In this document: one piece after another, positions 35,720-44,430 of the stretch
Numbering within the stretch: position 1 is the first letter of the stretch
Layout of the letters: each line of letters opens with the position of its first letter
DNA from: JANQUM01 sp047630355
Lineage (GTDB): Bacteria > Bacteroidota > Bacteroidia > Cytophagales > Spirosomataceae
Length of the DNA stretch: 64,000 nucleotides
Direction of reading: 5' to 3'
Assembly: GCA_047630355.1 (NCBI GenBank)
Contig: JBLHXN010000005.1
Coordinates: 7,585-71,584 of the forward strand
Program-made: the position numbers and the translations under genes
The notes under the pieces: generated by a model
Seen by the model: only the letters and a program-made list of their open reading frames with translations
What the model was told of the DNA's origin: nothing
Database searches by the model: none

Positions 35720-36940
35720 CTACCTGTTTTTTTTAGCTTTCTTTTTGGCTTCTCGGTACAACCCTAAAGCTTCTTCACGGATAGAGGATTTCCTTTCAGC
35801 GTTTTTGTAAACGGTTCTGAAATGCTTTTGTGCGTCTTTATAATTGCCTTCAATCATGGCAAATCTTCCTAATTCACGGTGAGCTCCCAAAAAGTACCCC
35901 GAATCTTCGGAATCGTTGTTCAGGGCATACCCAATTGTTAGCGTATAATACTTCTTCGCTTCTTCGATATTTCGGTAATAATGCTGGTTGGCGTAGCCTA
36001 AAATGTACGCTCCGTAACGACCATCGTTATCACCATAACCGTAATTTCCGGCATCAATCCGATCCAATAATTCTTTTGCGTACGTAGCGGCATCACCTAT
36101 CCGACCTACTGAAAAAGCATTGCGGGCGGCGTAGCGGTGGAAATAAGAATTACGGGGATAAATTGCGTGCATCATCTGAGCCATTTGAAGCCCCTTTTTG
36201 GGTTGCTTTTCCATGGCGTAAATTTGAACTAAAAAGTACCGGGCCTCCATTCGGGTGTAAAATGCATTCAACGAAACGTTTTCTAATTGCTTGACACCAA
36301 GTGATTTGTTCCCTTTTCGGAAGAAAGTTAAAAGTGGTTTTAGTGAAGGATAATTTTCTGGAATCCAGCGGGAGTAATAATTATAAAGCCCGTCTCCAAA
36401 CATGAGTTCAGGGTTTATGTCGCCGTCGCCTCGGCTTCGTTCTAAATACTTGAGTGCCTGTTTGCCTGCCCACGCAGACTTTACCCAACTTTGTCTTTCG
36501 GAGTACAAACGTCCTTTGAAAGCGTAAGCGGCAGCTAAGAAGAAAGCGGCTTCTTTTTCCATGGTTTCGTACTTGAGCATATTTTCGGCTTTATCAATTG
36601 CCATATCCATGCTCTGCTGACATTTATCGTCGTAAATCTCGACTTTGGTATCTGGCACAATTTTCCACCAGGTATTTAATCCTACTAAAAAATAACCAAT
36701 TGGGTGATCAGGGTATTTAACAGTCAACCACTTGAAACCCCGTTCGGCTTCAAAAAAATTGTAGTTATACATATCATTGATAGCGTCGGTGGTCTTGATT
36801 TGAATATCTCGGTTGGTCAAGAGCATTTCTTTTGGCGGAGTGGCTTTGTCACCCGAGAACCAATCAAACAGTTGAGCATCCGCCGAAACGGCATTGACGA
36901 CTATTAGTAAAATAAAAAAAGCAAATCGGTTTAAATTCAT
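35720..36940 (-). CDS. Exported tetratricopeptide-repeat protein
   Basis: A 406-residue protein with a signal peptide (MNLNRFAFFILLIVVNAVSADA) and helical, TPR-like repeats throughout (for example YNFFEAERGFKWLTVKYPDHPIGY and GNYKDAQKHFRTVYKNAE). It probably acts as a scaffold in the periplasm; no catalytic motif is visible. I chose the start at 36940 because the signal peptide begins there; a longer frame to 36976 adds a non-signal-like stretch. It is divergent from hpt, and its end is 17 bp from the Lrp gene end. Confidence 0.78.
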   Translation of the reverse strand: MNLNRFAFFILLIVVNAVSADAQLFDWFSGDKATPPKEMLLTNRDIQIKTTDAINDMYNYNFFEAERGFKWLTVKYPDHPIGYFLVGLNTWWKIVPDTKVEIYDDKCQQSMDMAIDKAENMLKYETMEKEAAFFLAAAYAFKGRLYSERQSWVKSAWAGKQALKYLERSRGDGDINPELMFGDGLYNYYSRWIPENYPSLKPLLTFFRKGNKSLGVKQLENVSLNAFYTRMEARYFLVQIYAMEKQPKKGLQMAQMMHAIYPRNSYFHRYAARNAFSVGRIGDAATYAKELLDRIDAGNYGYGDNDGRYGAYILGYANQHYYRNIEEAKKYYTLTIGYALNNDSEDSGYFLGAHRELGRFAMIEGNYKDAQKHFRTVYKNAERKSSIREEALGLYREAKKKAKKNR

Positions 36941-37061
36941 TGAGAAACTGGCATTAGTACTTAGTTTTGTAGGCAACCGCCCGAAAATACTTACTTATAA
37001 AACGAATTATTTTAAAAAACGTCTCAGCAAAGTCCTTATTATTTTTCACGATAAATTAGTT

Positions 37062-37592
37062 ATGCATAAAGTAAAAGATAAGTACTTCAAAACGTTGATT
37101 CCGTCGCAGGATATACAAGCGAGGGTTGTTGAAATAGCTAACTTGCTAAATGCAGATTACGCAGATAAAAATCCGCTTCTGATTGGTGTTCTAAATGGCT
37201 CGTTCATTTTCCTAAGCGACTTATTCAAGTGCATAAACATTGACTGCGAGGTGACATTTATGCGGGTATCGTCTTACGAAAACCTTCGTTCTACGGGAAA
37301 AGTGACGCAAATAATCGGCCTGAAAGAAGACATAGCTGACCGCCACGTACTAATCGTGGAAGATATTGTGGACACTGGTCAGACGTTAGTCAATGTAAAA
37401 GAGCAGTTAGTTAAAATGAAACCTGCTTCCCTGAAGGTCGTAACATTACTCAATAAACCCGACGCGATGCTGAAACCACTTCCGTTAGATTATGTTGGGT
37501 TCAAGATTGAAAACAACTTTGTGATTGGTTACGGACTTGATTACGACGGGCATGGCAGGAATCTAACCGATATTTGCGTTTTATCGGAGTAA
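37062..37592 (+). CDS. hpt: Hypoxanthine phosphoribosyltransferase
   Basis: A purine salvage enzyme that makes IMP (and GMP) from hypoxanthine (and guanine) with PRPP. The 176-residue protein carries the PPi-binding LIGVLNGSFIFLSDL, the PRPP motif VLIVEDIVDTGQTL (residues about 97-110) and the base-binding VGFKIENNFVIGYGLDYDGHGRNL. I chose ATG 37062 because an upstream extension of 56 residues runs into the divergent neighbour and is unlike the family. A strong terminator follows. Confidence 0.94.
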   Translation: MHKVKDKYFKTLIPSQDIQARVVEIANLLNADYADKNPLLIGVLNGSFIFLSDLFKCINIDCEVTFMRVSSYENLRSTGKVTQIIGLKEDIADRHVLIVEDIVDTGQTLVNVKEQLVKMKPASLKVVTLLNKPDAMLKPLPLDYVGFKIENNFVIGYGLDYDGHGRNLTDICVLSE

Positions 37593-37612
37593 TTTCACAA
37601 ACGAATATACAT

Positions 37613-37652
37613 AAAAAAGCGGCTATCTGATTTTTCAGATAGCCGCTTTTTT
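37613..37652. terminator. Bidirectional terminator between hpt and the fasciclin gene
   Basis: AAAAAAGCGGCTATCTGA pairs perfectly with its complement around TTTT, giving an 18-bp stem with A- and T-runs on both sides. Confidence 0.92.
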
Positions 37653-37665
37653 GTGAGGTTCTTGC

Positions 37666-38625
37666 TTACAGTTGTGGAAGCAAAACTCTATCAATTACGT
37701 GAACTACACCATTTGTGGCTAAGATATTTACCGCTGTGATGTTAGAAGGCTCACTGCTGATACCATCTACTTTCGCTCCATTACTCAAGTCAAATGTAAT
37801 TGTTTCACTGTTTGCAGTAGCTACGGCTCCACTTACGTTTGGTAAGTCTGTTGAGAATACACGACCGGGTACTACGTGATATAACAAAACACTTGTTAAC
37901 AATGCTTTACTCTCAGGTAGTAATAGAGTAGCCTTCGGAATTGCTTTGTACAATTCAGTAAAGGCGGCGTTTGTCGGGGCAAAAACAGTAAGCCCGTTTG
38001 CCGAAGCATTAGTCAACGCAGCGGCAACACCTGCATCAGCAGCTAAAACTAACTCAACTAATTCTGAAAAGGCAGGATTCCCAATGGCAATTTCTACTAA
38101 AGACTGCGAAGGGGGCACAATTACGTTATCAATTACGTGAATCACTCCGTTTGAAGCGTCAACGTCTGTTGCAATAACCTTTATGTTTCCGTTAATGAAA
38201 ACTCCATTACTATTTACAGATAAATAAATGTCGTTATCGGCGTTTACGGTTGAAACCGCTCCACTTGTTACGGACGCAGCTCTTACTTCTCCGCTCAATA
38301 CGTGCGAGGTTAAAATGGGAGTTAGTGCTGCTGCATCTAAACCATCTAACGATGTAATACCTGCTTTTGTGAAAGCATCGTTGTTAGGAGCAAATACAGT
38401 AAAAGGACCGTCGCCTTGTAGCGTAGTTACTAAATCAGCTTTAGTTAAAGCGGCTACTAATGTAGAAAATTGTGTGTCTCCACCGGCGATGGCAGTAATA
38501 TCTGTTGCTGGTGGTTCTATTGCCACCGGCATATCGTCATCTTCACACGAGGTGAATATGAAAATACTCACAAATAACATCGAAAATAACGATAAGGCGG
38601 GTTTGAATCTAAATAGGTCTTTCAT
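37666..38625 (-). CDS. Lipoprotein with two fasciclin (FAS1) domains
   Basis: A 319-residue surface or periplasmic lipoprotein. The lipobox is FTSC (Cys27), followed by an acidic EDDDMP stretch that may be a surface-export signal in Bacteroidota. Two FAS1 domains are visible (about 42-172 and 178-318), each with the H1/H2-type wording: FTVFAPNNDAFTKAG and VIHVIDNVIVP, then LTVFAPTNAAFTEL and GVVHVIDRVLLP. FAS1 domains mediate adhesion. The gene is monocistronic, ending at the shared terminator. Confidence 0.92.
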   Translation of the reverse strand: MKDLFRFKPALSLFSMLFVSIFIFTSCEDDDMPVAIEPPATDITAIAGGDTQFSTLVAALTKADLVTTLQGDGPFTVFAPNNDAFTKAGITSLDGLDAAALTPILTSHVLSGEVRAASVTSGAVSTVNADNDIYLSVNSNGVFINGNIKVIATDVDASNGVIHVIDNVIVPPSQSLVEIAIGNPAFSELVELVLAADAGVAAALTNASANGLTVFAPTNAAFTELYKAIPKATLLLPESKALLTSVLLYHVVPGRVFSTDLPNVSGAVATANSETITFDLSNGAKVDGISSEPSNITAVNILATNGVVHVIDRVLLPQL

Positions 38626-38793
38626 GAGAATATTTTAATTATATGTTGTTACGTATAATATCCCCAACTGTGCCTTTCCACTTTATGTTTTTTATTTGTA
38701 CACATAATACTATTGAAAATAACAATGTTTAGATTTCGAACAATATAGTTAAACAAGAAAAATTTAACTATTTCATTATCAGCTAATTACGCT

Positions 38794-39300
38794 TTAGATA
38801 AATAGTAGAATTAGGGTGAGTACTATTCCGCCGAAGGTAAAATACAGCCCTTTTCTTAATATTTTTGAGCCGGGCAGGAACATCCAAAACGACGAAATTA
38901 CGAAGAACAATAATGAAAACCCGAAGAAGATATTCAGCCAATAAAGCGGGTCATTCGTCGTAGCTTTATGTAGATGAGTCATTTTGTTTAGAACCATCGG
39001 TAGCTCTTTTTTCGTGTAAGTTGCTAATCCGGTTACGTTGTTATATTCACCATTTTGAAAGCGTAGAATGGTTCCTTCTGTAGTAGGAGCAAGGTCTTTC
39101 ATTCCTAAGGCTTCTCCGAGGTTATCGGCAGAAATGCTCTTCTCTAACCGTTTTTCGTACTTAACCTCCTGTTTCAGGAAATCAGTTTTACGAAAAATTA
39201 AAACTACGCCGCTAATAGAGTAAACAGCCATTATTCCAGCCAAAAAAAAGCCTAAGTAACGGTGCAAAATTCGCATGGTTTGAGAATTTTTCTTCTTCAT
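38794..39300 (-). CDS. PepSY-associated transmembrane protein
   Basis: A 168-residue membrane protein. The start MKKKNSQTMRILHRYLGFFLAGIMAVYSISGVVLIFRKT is the usual beginning of PepSY-TM proteins, with a first helix of about 14-34. A soluble part (about 40-105) follows, then two helices near 118-138 and 145-165. It is shorter than full-length PepSY-TM proteins, which have four helices. The family is often linked to iron uptake, but nothing here supports that directly. I chose the start at 39300; a longer frame upstream is not family-like. Confidence 0.75.
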   Translation of the reverse strand: MKKKNSQTMRILHRYLGFFLAGIMAVYSISGVVLIFRKTDFLKQEVKYEKRLEKSISADNLGEALGMKDLAPTTEGTILRFQNGEYNNVTGLATYTKKELPMVLNKMTHLHKATTNDPLYWLNIFFGFSLLFFVISSFWMFLPGSKILRKGLYFTFGGIVLTLILLFI

Positions 39301-39342
39301 CTTATTTATTCTAATTCTAAATAGTGAAAAGTGGAACAAAAA

Positions 39343-39368
39343 TAGTGTAGCCGTTGCTGACTACACTA
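39343..39368 (-). terminator. Terminator of the rimP-nusA-infB operon
   Basis: On the minus strand TAGTGTAG pairs with CTACACTA around a 10-nt loop and is followed by TTTTTG. It lies 17 bp after the infB stop. Confidence 0.75.
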
Positions 39369-39385
39369 CATATTTATTAAAATTT

Positions 39386-42376
39386 TTAAAGCTTACGTTT
39401 AATTTCACGGGTTTCAAATACTTCTACAATATCACCAATTTCGATGTTATTAAAGTTCTTGATACTCAGACCGCATTCGTAACCGGATTTTACCTCAGAA
39501 GCGTTGTCTTTAAATCGTTTCAGTTCAGAGATTTCTCCTTCGTGATTCACAATTCCGTCTCGGATAATTCGGATTTTGCTGCTACGTTTGATGTAACCAT
39601 CAAGCACATAACACCCCGCAATTGTACCGATACGACTGATCTTGAATACTTCACGTACTTCAACATTACCCACGATAACTTCTTCCTCTTTCGGAGCAAG
39701 CATACCTTCAAGTGCATCTTTCAGCTCATTGATGGCATCGTAGATGATTGAGTACAAGCGGATTTCAATTTCTTCGTTCTCTGCAAGTTTACGAGCATTC
39801 AACGATGGACGAACCTGGAATCCAATCACGATGGCGTCTGCAGCGGATGCCAACAACACGTCTGATTCGGAAATCGGACCAACGCCTTTGTGAATAATCC
39901 GTACCTGAATTTCGTCTGTCGAGAGCTTCAGTAATGAATCTGATAGTGCCTCTACCGAACCGTCTACGTCACCTTTTACAATAACATTAAGCTCCTGGAA
40001 TGAACCGATCGCCTTCCGACGTCCAATCTCATCAAGTGTAATGTGTTTCTTGGCTCTGATACTTTGTTCACGAATTATCTGCTCACGTTTATTGGCAATC
40101 TCACGGGCTTCCCGTTCGCTTGGCATAACATTGAAGCGATCTCCGGCTTGCGGTGCTCCTGGTAAACCGAGTATTTGAACCGGAGTTGCAGGACCTGCTT
40201 CTTCAATCCGATTACCAAGATCGTCAATCATCGCCCGAACTTTACCGTAGTATTGTCCGGCAAGAATTACGTCCCCAACTTTTAAGGTTCCGCTCTGTAC
40301 CAACACGTCTGAAACGTATCCACGGCCCTTGTCAAGAGATGCTTCTACTACCGTTCCGTCGGCGGTACGGTTAGGGTTAGCTTTCAGCTCAAGTACTTCT
40401 GCTTCGAGAATAATTTTATCAAGAAGGTCGTCAATACCCGTTCCGTGTTTTGCAGATACTTCCTGATCTTGATATTTACCACCCCAGCTTTCAACCAGGA
40501 TATTTTCTACAGACAAATCCTGACGGATTTTTTCGGGATTTGCTCCCGGCTTATCAATTTTGTTTATCGCGATAATAATCGGAACTCCGGCGTTTTGGGC
40601 GTGATTAATTGCCTCACGTGTTTGTGGCATCACACTATCATCAGCCGCAACTACGATAATTACTACGTCAGTTACTTTGGCTCCCCTCGCTCGCATGGCG
40701 GTAAAGGCTTCGTGTCCTGGTGTATCCAAGAAAGTGATTTTCTTTCCTTTGTTGCTTCCTTCAGTTAAAGTTACAGAGTACGCCCCAACGTGTTGCGTAA
40801 TTCCTCCGGCTTCACCAGAAGCTACTTTGGCCGTTCTGATATAGTCAAGTAACGATGTTTTACCGTGGTCAACGTGTCCCATGATTGTTACAATCGGACC
40901 ACGCTCTTTCAGGTCTTCAGGAGCATCTTCAATATCAAGGTTTTCGGCATTGACTTCATCTTCGGCAGAAATAAATTCTACGTCAAAGTCAAATTCTAAA
41001 CCAATCATTTGAATTGCTTCGGCGTCGAGACGCTGATTGATCGAAACGAACATGCCCATTTGCATACAAGTTGCAATGACTTCGTTTACCGATACATCCA
41101 TTAATGAGGCAAGCTCAGATGCTGAGATAAACTCAGTAACTTTAAGGATGCTGTTTTCGTATTCTTCGATCCGGTCTTGCAGGTCTTGTCTGTCAGCTCG
41201 GTTGCGTCGTTTGTCACGACGATTCTTCGCTCCGAAATCAGGGCCTTTATTCCCTTGTATCCGAGCCATCGTCTGCTTGATGTTGTCTTTTACGTCACTT
41301 TGAGAAACCGAATCCCGGCGATTACCTTTGCGTCCGCGGCGATTATCATCTGGTTTCTTCTTAGGGTCTACCTTGGCGGTTGTTGACGGCGTTGTAGTTT
41401 GTGGTTTATCAACAACTTGCTTGACTACGCGTTTGCGTTTACGCTTCTTGCGATTTCCGGAATCTCTACTTGGTAATTCTATCTTGCCAAGCACTTTCAG
41501 CCCCTGAAGCTTATGACCTGTGCCTTTCATTATTTCATTTACCGGATTTTCAGCTGGCTTGGTATCAGCATTAGCTACCGGAGAAACATCAGCTTCCTTC
41601 TTAGTTTCGGCAACTGGTATTTCTGGTTTAGTAACTGGTGTTTCGGCAACCGGCTCTTTTTTAGCTTCCGGTTCTTTCTTCTCTTCTTTCGGTTTCTCTA
41701 TCTCTGGCTGTTTTGGAGTCTCTGCCTTTACCACAGTTTTCTCTTCAACAACTTTCGGAGCCTCTTCTTTTTTCTCTACCGGAGCTACTTTTTCCGGTTC
41801 AACAGTTTTCTCAACTGCTTTTGGCTCAAGTTTTGCTGTAGGTTGTTCAACCACAGGAGGAGGAGGAAGTACTTCTTTTTTTGGTTTCTCTTCAGCCACC
41901 GGAGCTGGAGGAGCGGGGATAGGTGCAGGAGTTGGGACAGGTTCTACTGTCTTGATTTCTTCTACGGGCTTTGGTGTTGGCTTAGCCGGCTTTTTGCCTA
42001 AATCTATTTTGCCCAAGATTCTCGTGCCAGATAATTTATTATCCAATACTATCCGTTCAGGAATTTTTTCTTCTTCGGGTTTCTTAGAGGTTTCCGCTAC
42101 TTTCGGAGTATCATTCCGGAAGTACAGTATTTCATCGTCAGCTACTTTCTCAGTAGCTCTGGGGGCAGGTACATTTACTGCGGGCGTACTCTTTCCTGTC
42201 AACTCGGGTAAGTCGAAATCTTTTGCAAGAATTTCCAGTTGCCCGAAAGTAAGCTTCGCGTTTGGGCTACTGTCTATCTTTTCGCCTTTTACGGCGAGGT
42301 GTTCAACAATAGTTCCAAGACCAACGTTTAACTTCCGTGCCGCCAAACTCAACCGCATCTGTTTCTGTTCTGCCAT
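39386..42376 (-). CDS. infB: Translation initiation factor IF-2
   Basis: It delivers initiator tRNA to the ribosome in a GTP-dependent step. The 996-residue protein has a basic N-terminal domain (1-55), a long Pro/Lys/Glu-rich linker (about 60-290), a second Arg/Lys-rich section, and the G domain starting near 500 with GHVDHGKTS, DTPGHEAF and NKIDKPGA, followed by domains II-IV. The extended linker is usual for Bacteroidota. It is the last gene of the unit rimP-nusA-infB, 72 bp after nusA, and ends in its own terminator. Confidence 0.97.
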   Translation of the reverse strand: MAEQKQMRLSLAARKLNVGLGTIVEHLAVKGEKIDSSPNAKLTFGQLEILAKDFDLPELTGKSTPAVNVPAPRATEKVADDEILYFRNDTPKVAETSKKPEEEKIPERIVLDNKLSGTRILGKIDLGKKPAKPTPKPVEEIKTVEPVPTPAPIPAPPAPVAEEKPKKEVLPPPPVVEQPTAKLEPKAVEKTVEPEKVAPVEKKEEAPKVVEEKTVVKAETPKQPEIEKPKEEKKEPEAKKEPVAETPVTKPEIPVAETKKEADVSPVANADTKPAENPVNEIMKGTGHKLQGLKVLGKIELPSRDSGNRKKRKRKRVVKQVVDKPQTTTPSTTAKVDPKKKPDDNRRGRKGNRRDSVSQSDVKDNIKQTMARIQGNKGPDFGAKNRRDKRRNRADRQDLQDRIEEYENSILKVTEFISASELASLMDVSVNEVIATCMQMGMFVSINQRLDAEAIQMIGLEFDFDVEFISAEDEVNAENLDIEDAPEDLKERGPIVTIMGHVDHGKTSLLDYIRTAKVASGEAGGITQHVGAYSVTLTEGSNKGKKITFLDTPGHEAFTAMRARGAKVTDVVIIVVAADDSVMPQTREAINHAQNAGVPIIIAINKIDKPGANPEKIRQDLSVENILVESWGGKYQDQEVSAKHGTGIDDLLDKIILEAEVLELKANPNRTADGTVVEASLDKGRGYVSDVLVQSGTLKVGDVILAGQYYGKVRAMIDDLGNRIEEAGPATPVQILGLPGAPQAGDRFNVMPSEREAREIANKREQIIREQSIRAKKHITLDEIGRRKAIGSFQELNVIVKGDVDGSVEALSDSLLKLSTDEIQVRIIHKGVGPISESDVLLASAADAIVIGFQVRPSLNARKLAENEEIEIRLYSIIYDAINELKDALEGMLAPKEEEVIVGNVEVREVFKISRIGTIAGCYVLDGYIKRSSKIRIIRDGIVNHEGEISELKRFKDNASEVKSGYECGLSIKNFNNIEIGDIVEVFETREIKRKL

Positions 42377-42448
42377 AAATTGGATAAAAATATAATATAA
42401 ATATGGTTGCTTTTCTCAAAGCAGGGTTAATTGATAAGTAGTTGCTTA

Positions 42449-43708
42449 TCAATCTTCTTGTTCAAATTCTCTTTCGAGGATTGCCAATACTTCGGCAATT
42501 GTTTCCTCTTCTAATTCGGTACGACGTACCAGTTCAGTTCTTTCAAGTTCGAGTACAGCTTTGGCGGTGTCAAGCCCAATCTTACGGAACTCAGACAATA
42601 CCCATCCGTCGATTTCGTCACTGAATTCCTTCAAGTCAACATCATCAATTTCTATTTCGTTCGGTGCTATTTCACGGAACACGTCTAACTCCCAACCTAC
42701 TAAACGGCTGGCAAGCTTAATATTGAGTCCACCACGTCCGATAGCTTTAGAAACTTCATCAGGCTGAGGCAGGTAAACCGACGCTCTTTTGTTGTCTTCA
42801 TCTAACTTTACGCTGCTAATCTTAGCAGGGCTCAACGCTCGTGAAATCAACAGCGAAGTATTCTCCGTCCACTGAATCACGTCAATGTTCTCATTCTCTA
42901 ACTCCCGAACAACGTTGTGAATACGTGAACCACGCATTCCGACACACGCCCCAACGGGATCAATACGTTCATCGTAAGATTCTACAGCTACTTTAGCTCG
43001 TTCTCCCGGCTCACGTACCACTTTTTTTACAGCAATGATGCCGTCCTGAATTTCGGGTATTTCCTGCTCAAAAAGTCGCTCTAAAAATACAGGTGACGTG
43101 CGGGAAAGAATAATTCTTGGGCTTCCGTTATTCAATTCTACGTCGTGAATAACGGCACGAAGTGAATAACCTTTCCGAAAACGATCTTTAGGTATTTGTA
43201 AACTCTTGGGCAAAGATAACTCATTCCCTTCATTATCTATACAAATAACTTCACGGCTTAATACTTGATGGATTTCAACGTTCACCAATTCGCCTTTTTG
43301 GTCTTTATATTGGTCGAAGAGCATTTCTTTTTCCAAGTCCTTAATTTTTTGAATCAAGGTCTGGCGAGCTGTTTGAACCACTCGGCGACCGAAGTCGATG
43401 AGCTTTACTTCTTCGGCTACTTCTTCGCCGATTTCGAAGTCAGGCTCAATTTTCTGAGCATCTTCTAATGTAATCTTATCGAAATCCCAGATGTCTTCTG
43501 AGTTATCGTCAACAATTTCACGAGTTCGCCACATCTCCAGGTCTCCGGTTTCAGGATTCAGGATAATGTCGAAGTTTTCGTCCGTTCCGTATTTTTTACG
43601 AATCATAGTACGAAACACGTCTTCCAAAATGGTTATCATTGTAGGACGGTCAATATTTTTCTCGCGAGCAAACTCTGCGAACGAAGCAATTAAGTCTCCA
43701 CTATTCAT
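42449..43708 (-). CDS. nusA: Transcription termination/antitermination factor NusA
   Basis: It binds RNA polymerase and nascent RNA and modulates pausing and termination. The 419-residue protein has the N-terminal polymerase-binding domain, an S1 domain (about 130-200, GELVNVEIHQVLSREVICID), and two KH domains with VGMRGSRIHNVVRELENENIDVI and KAIGRGGLNIKLASRL. It lacks the acidic C-terminal repeats of the E. coli protein, as in other Bacteroidota. It sits 34 bp after rimP and 72 bp before infB, the classical order. Confidence 0.96.
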   Translation of the reverse strand: MNSGDLIASFAEFAREKNIDRPTMITILEDVFRTMIRKKYGTDENFDIILNPETGDLEMWRTREIVDDNSEDIWDFDKITLEDAQKIEPDFEIGEEVAEEVKLIDFGRRVVQTARQTLIQKIKDLEKEMLFDQYKDQKGELVNVEIHQVLSREVICIDNEGNELSLPKSLQIPKDRFRKGYSLRAVIHDVELNNGSPRIILSRTSPVFLERLFEQEIPEIQDGIIAVKKVVREPGERAKVAVESYDERIDPVGACVGMRGSRIHNVVRELENENIDVIQWTENTSLLISRALSPAKISSVKLDEDNKRASVYLPQPDEVSKAIGRGGLNIKLASRLVGWELDVFREIAPNEIEIDDVDLKEFSDEIDGWVLSEFRKIGLDTAKAVLELERTELVRRTELEEETIAEVLAILEREFEQED

Positions 43709-43742
43709 CGTTTATTATTTTATTGATCGGTTCTGTTGCAAT

Positions 43743-44204
43743 TTATTTAAATGAAACTTCCACTTTTGCCACTTTTACTTCTTCATAAAGAATGGTCCTC
43801 GGTAGTGGTATTCCTTTTTCTTTCTTCTTTTTTTCGGGAATAACTACAAAAGAATCTTTTCCGACTTCGGTAAGTTCTCCTTTGATTACCTGACCGTCGG
43901 TAAAAGTAACCTTTAATTTACGGCCGATATTTTTTTTGTACATCCGTGCAAATGCCAGCGGAGTATCAACTCCCGGCGAAGAAACTTCCAGCGTGTACGC
44001 ATTTGGCATCAATACTTCCAGATCTTCTTCAATTGCCCGGCTAACCTTTCCCAACTCATCAATCCCAATTCCGGAATCAGAATCTATCAAGATGGTTACT
44101 TTACTCCGTATTTTTGACGCACCTGACTTCACATCTACTACGAAGAACTCTTCGCTTGGTAAATGTTTGACAGTTACTTCGGTTATTTTTTCAACTAAAT
44201 CCAT
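43743..44204 (-). CDS. rimP: Ribosome maturation factor RimP
   Basis: It assists assembly of the 30S subunit. The 153-residue protein has the alpha/beta N-terminal domain (EEFFVVDVKSGASKIRSKVTILID, GIGIDELGKVSRAIEEDLE) and SPGVDTPL, then an SH3-like C-terminal domain (KVTFTDGQVIKGELTEV). I chose ATG 44204; a GTG at 44219 in frame would add five residues. It is the first gene of the operon. A promoter lies at 44296-44326 and a terminator-like hairpin at 44241-44265 lies in the leader. Confidence 0.93.
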   Translation of the reverse strand: MDLVEKITEVTVKHLPSEEFFVVDVKSGASKIRSKVTILIDSDSGIGIDELGKVSRAIEEDLEVLMPNAYTLEVSSPGVDTPLAFARMYKKNIGRKLKVTFTDGQVIKGELTEVGKDSFVVIPEKKKKEKGIPLPRTILYEEVKVAKVEVSFK

Positions 44205-44240
44205 CTTATTTTTTTTCACTTTTTAACAGCACAAAACGAG

Positions 44241-44265
44241 AAAAAGGAGGCTGCCCCTCCTTTTT
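44241..44265 (-). promoter_or_regulatory. Terminator-like hairpin in the rimP leader (possible attenuator)
   Basis: AAAAAGGAGG pairs with CCTCCTTTTT around a 5-nt loop. On the minus strand the T-run and CTCGTTTT follow it. It lies between the putative rimP promoter and the rimP start, 37 nt before the ATG. On the + strand it precedes a gene rather than following one, so it is not explained as an end-of-gene terminator. Confidence 0.6.
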
Positions 44266-44295
44266 ATAATTGCACAAGTCTCAGCTAATCTTTCG

Positions 44296-44326
44296 CAAAA
44301 TTAACTTTTCTCCTTTTTAAAACAAA
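44296..44326 (-). promoter_or_regulatory. Bacteroidota-type promoter of rimP-nusA-infB
   Basis: On the minus strand TTTG (44323-44326) is followed after exactly 19 nt by TAATTTTG (44296-44303), a perfect match to the -33/-7 pattern of the Bacteroidota housekeeping sigma factor. The expected start of transcription is near 44289, giving a leader of about 85 nt. Confidence 0.65.
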
Positions 44327-44430
44327 ATTTGTGTCTAAAAAAGAGGATATGATTTTAGTTTCGTCGGATTGGAATTATTTTTGGAAAAAATAAGAAATTT
44401 GAAAGTTGTTCTAAATCATCGAGTTGTGGT

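Noticed and set aside
36894..37061. Longer start for hpt
   Set aside because: The extra 56 residues overlap the divergent TPR gene, are very basic and hydrophobic, and are absent from the family. ATG 37062 gives the standard length.
41520..42395. A 291-residue open frame on the + strand opposite infB
   Set aside because: It mirrors the repetitive Pro/Lys/Glu-rich linker of IF-2 and gives a Ser/Phe/Gly-rich nonsense composition. infB is certain on the other strand.
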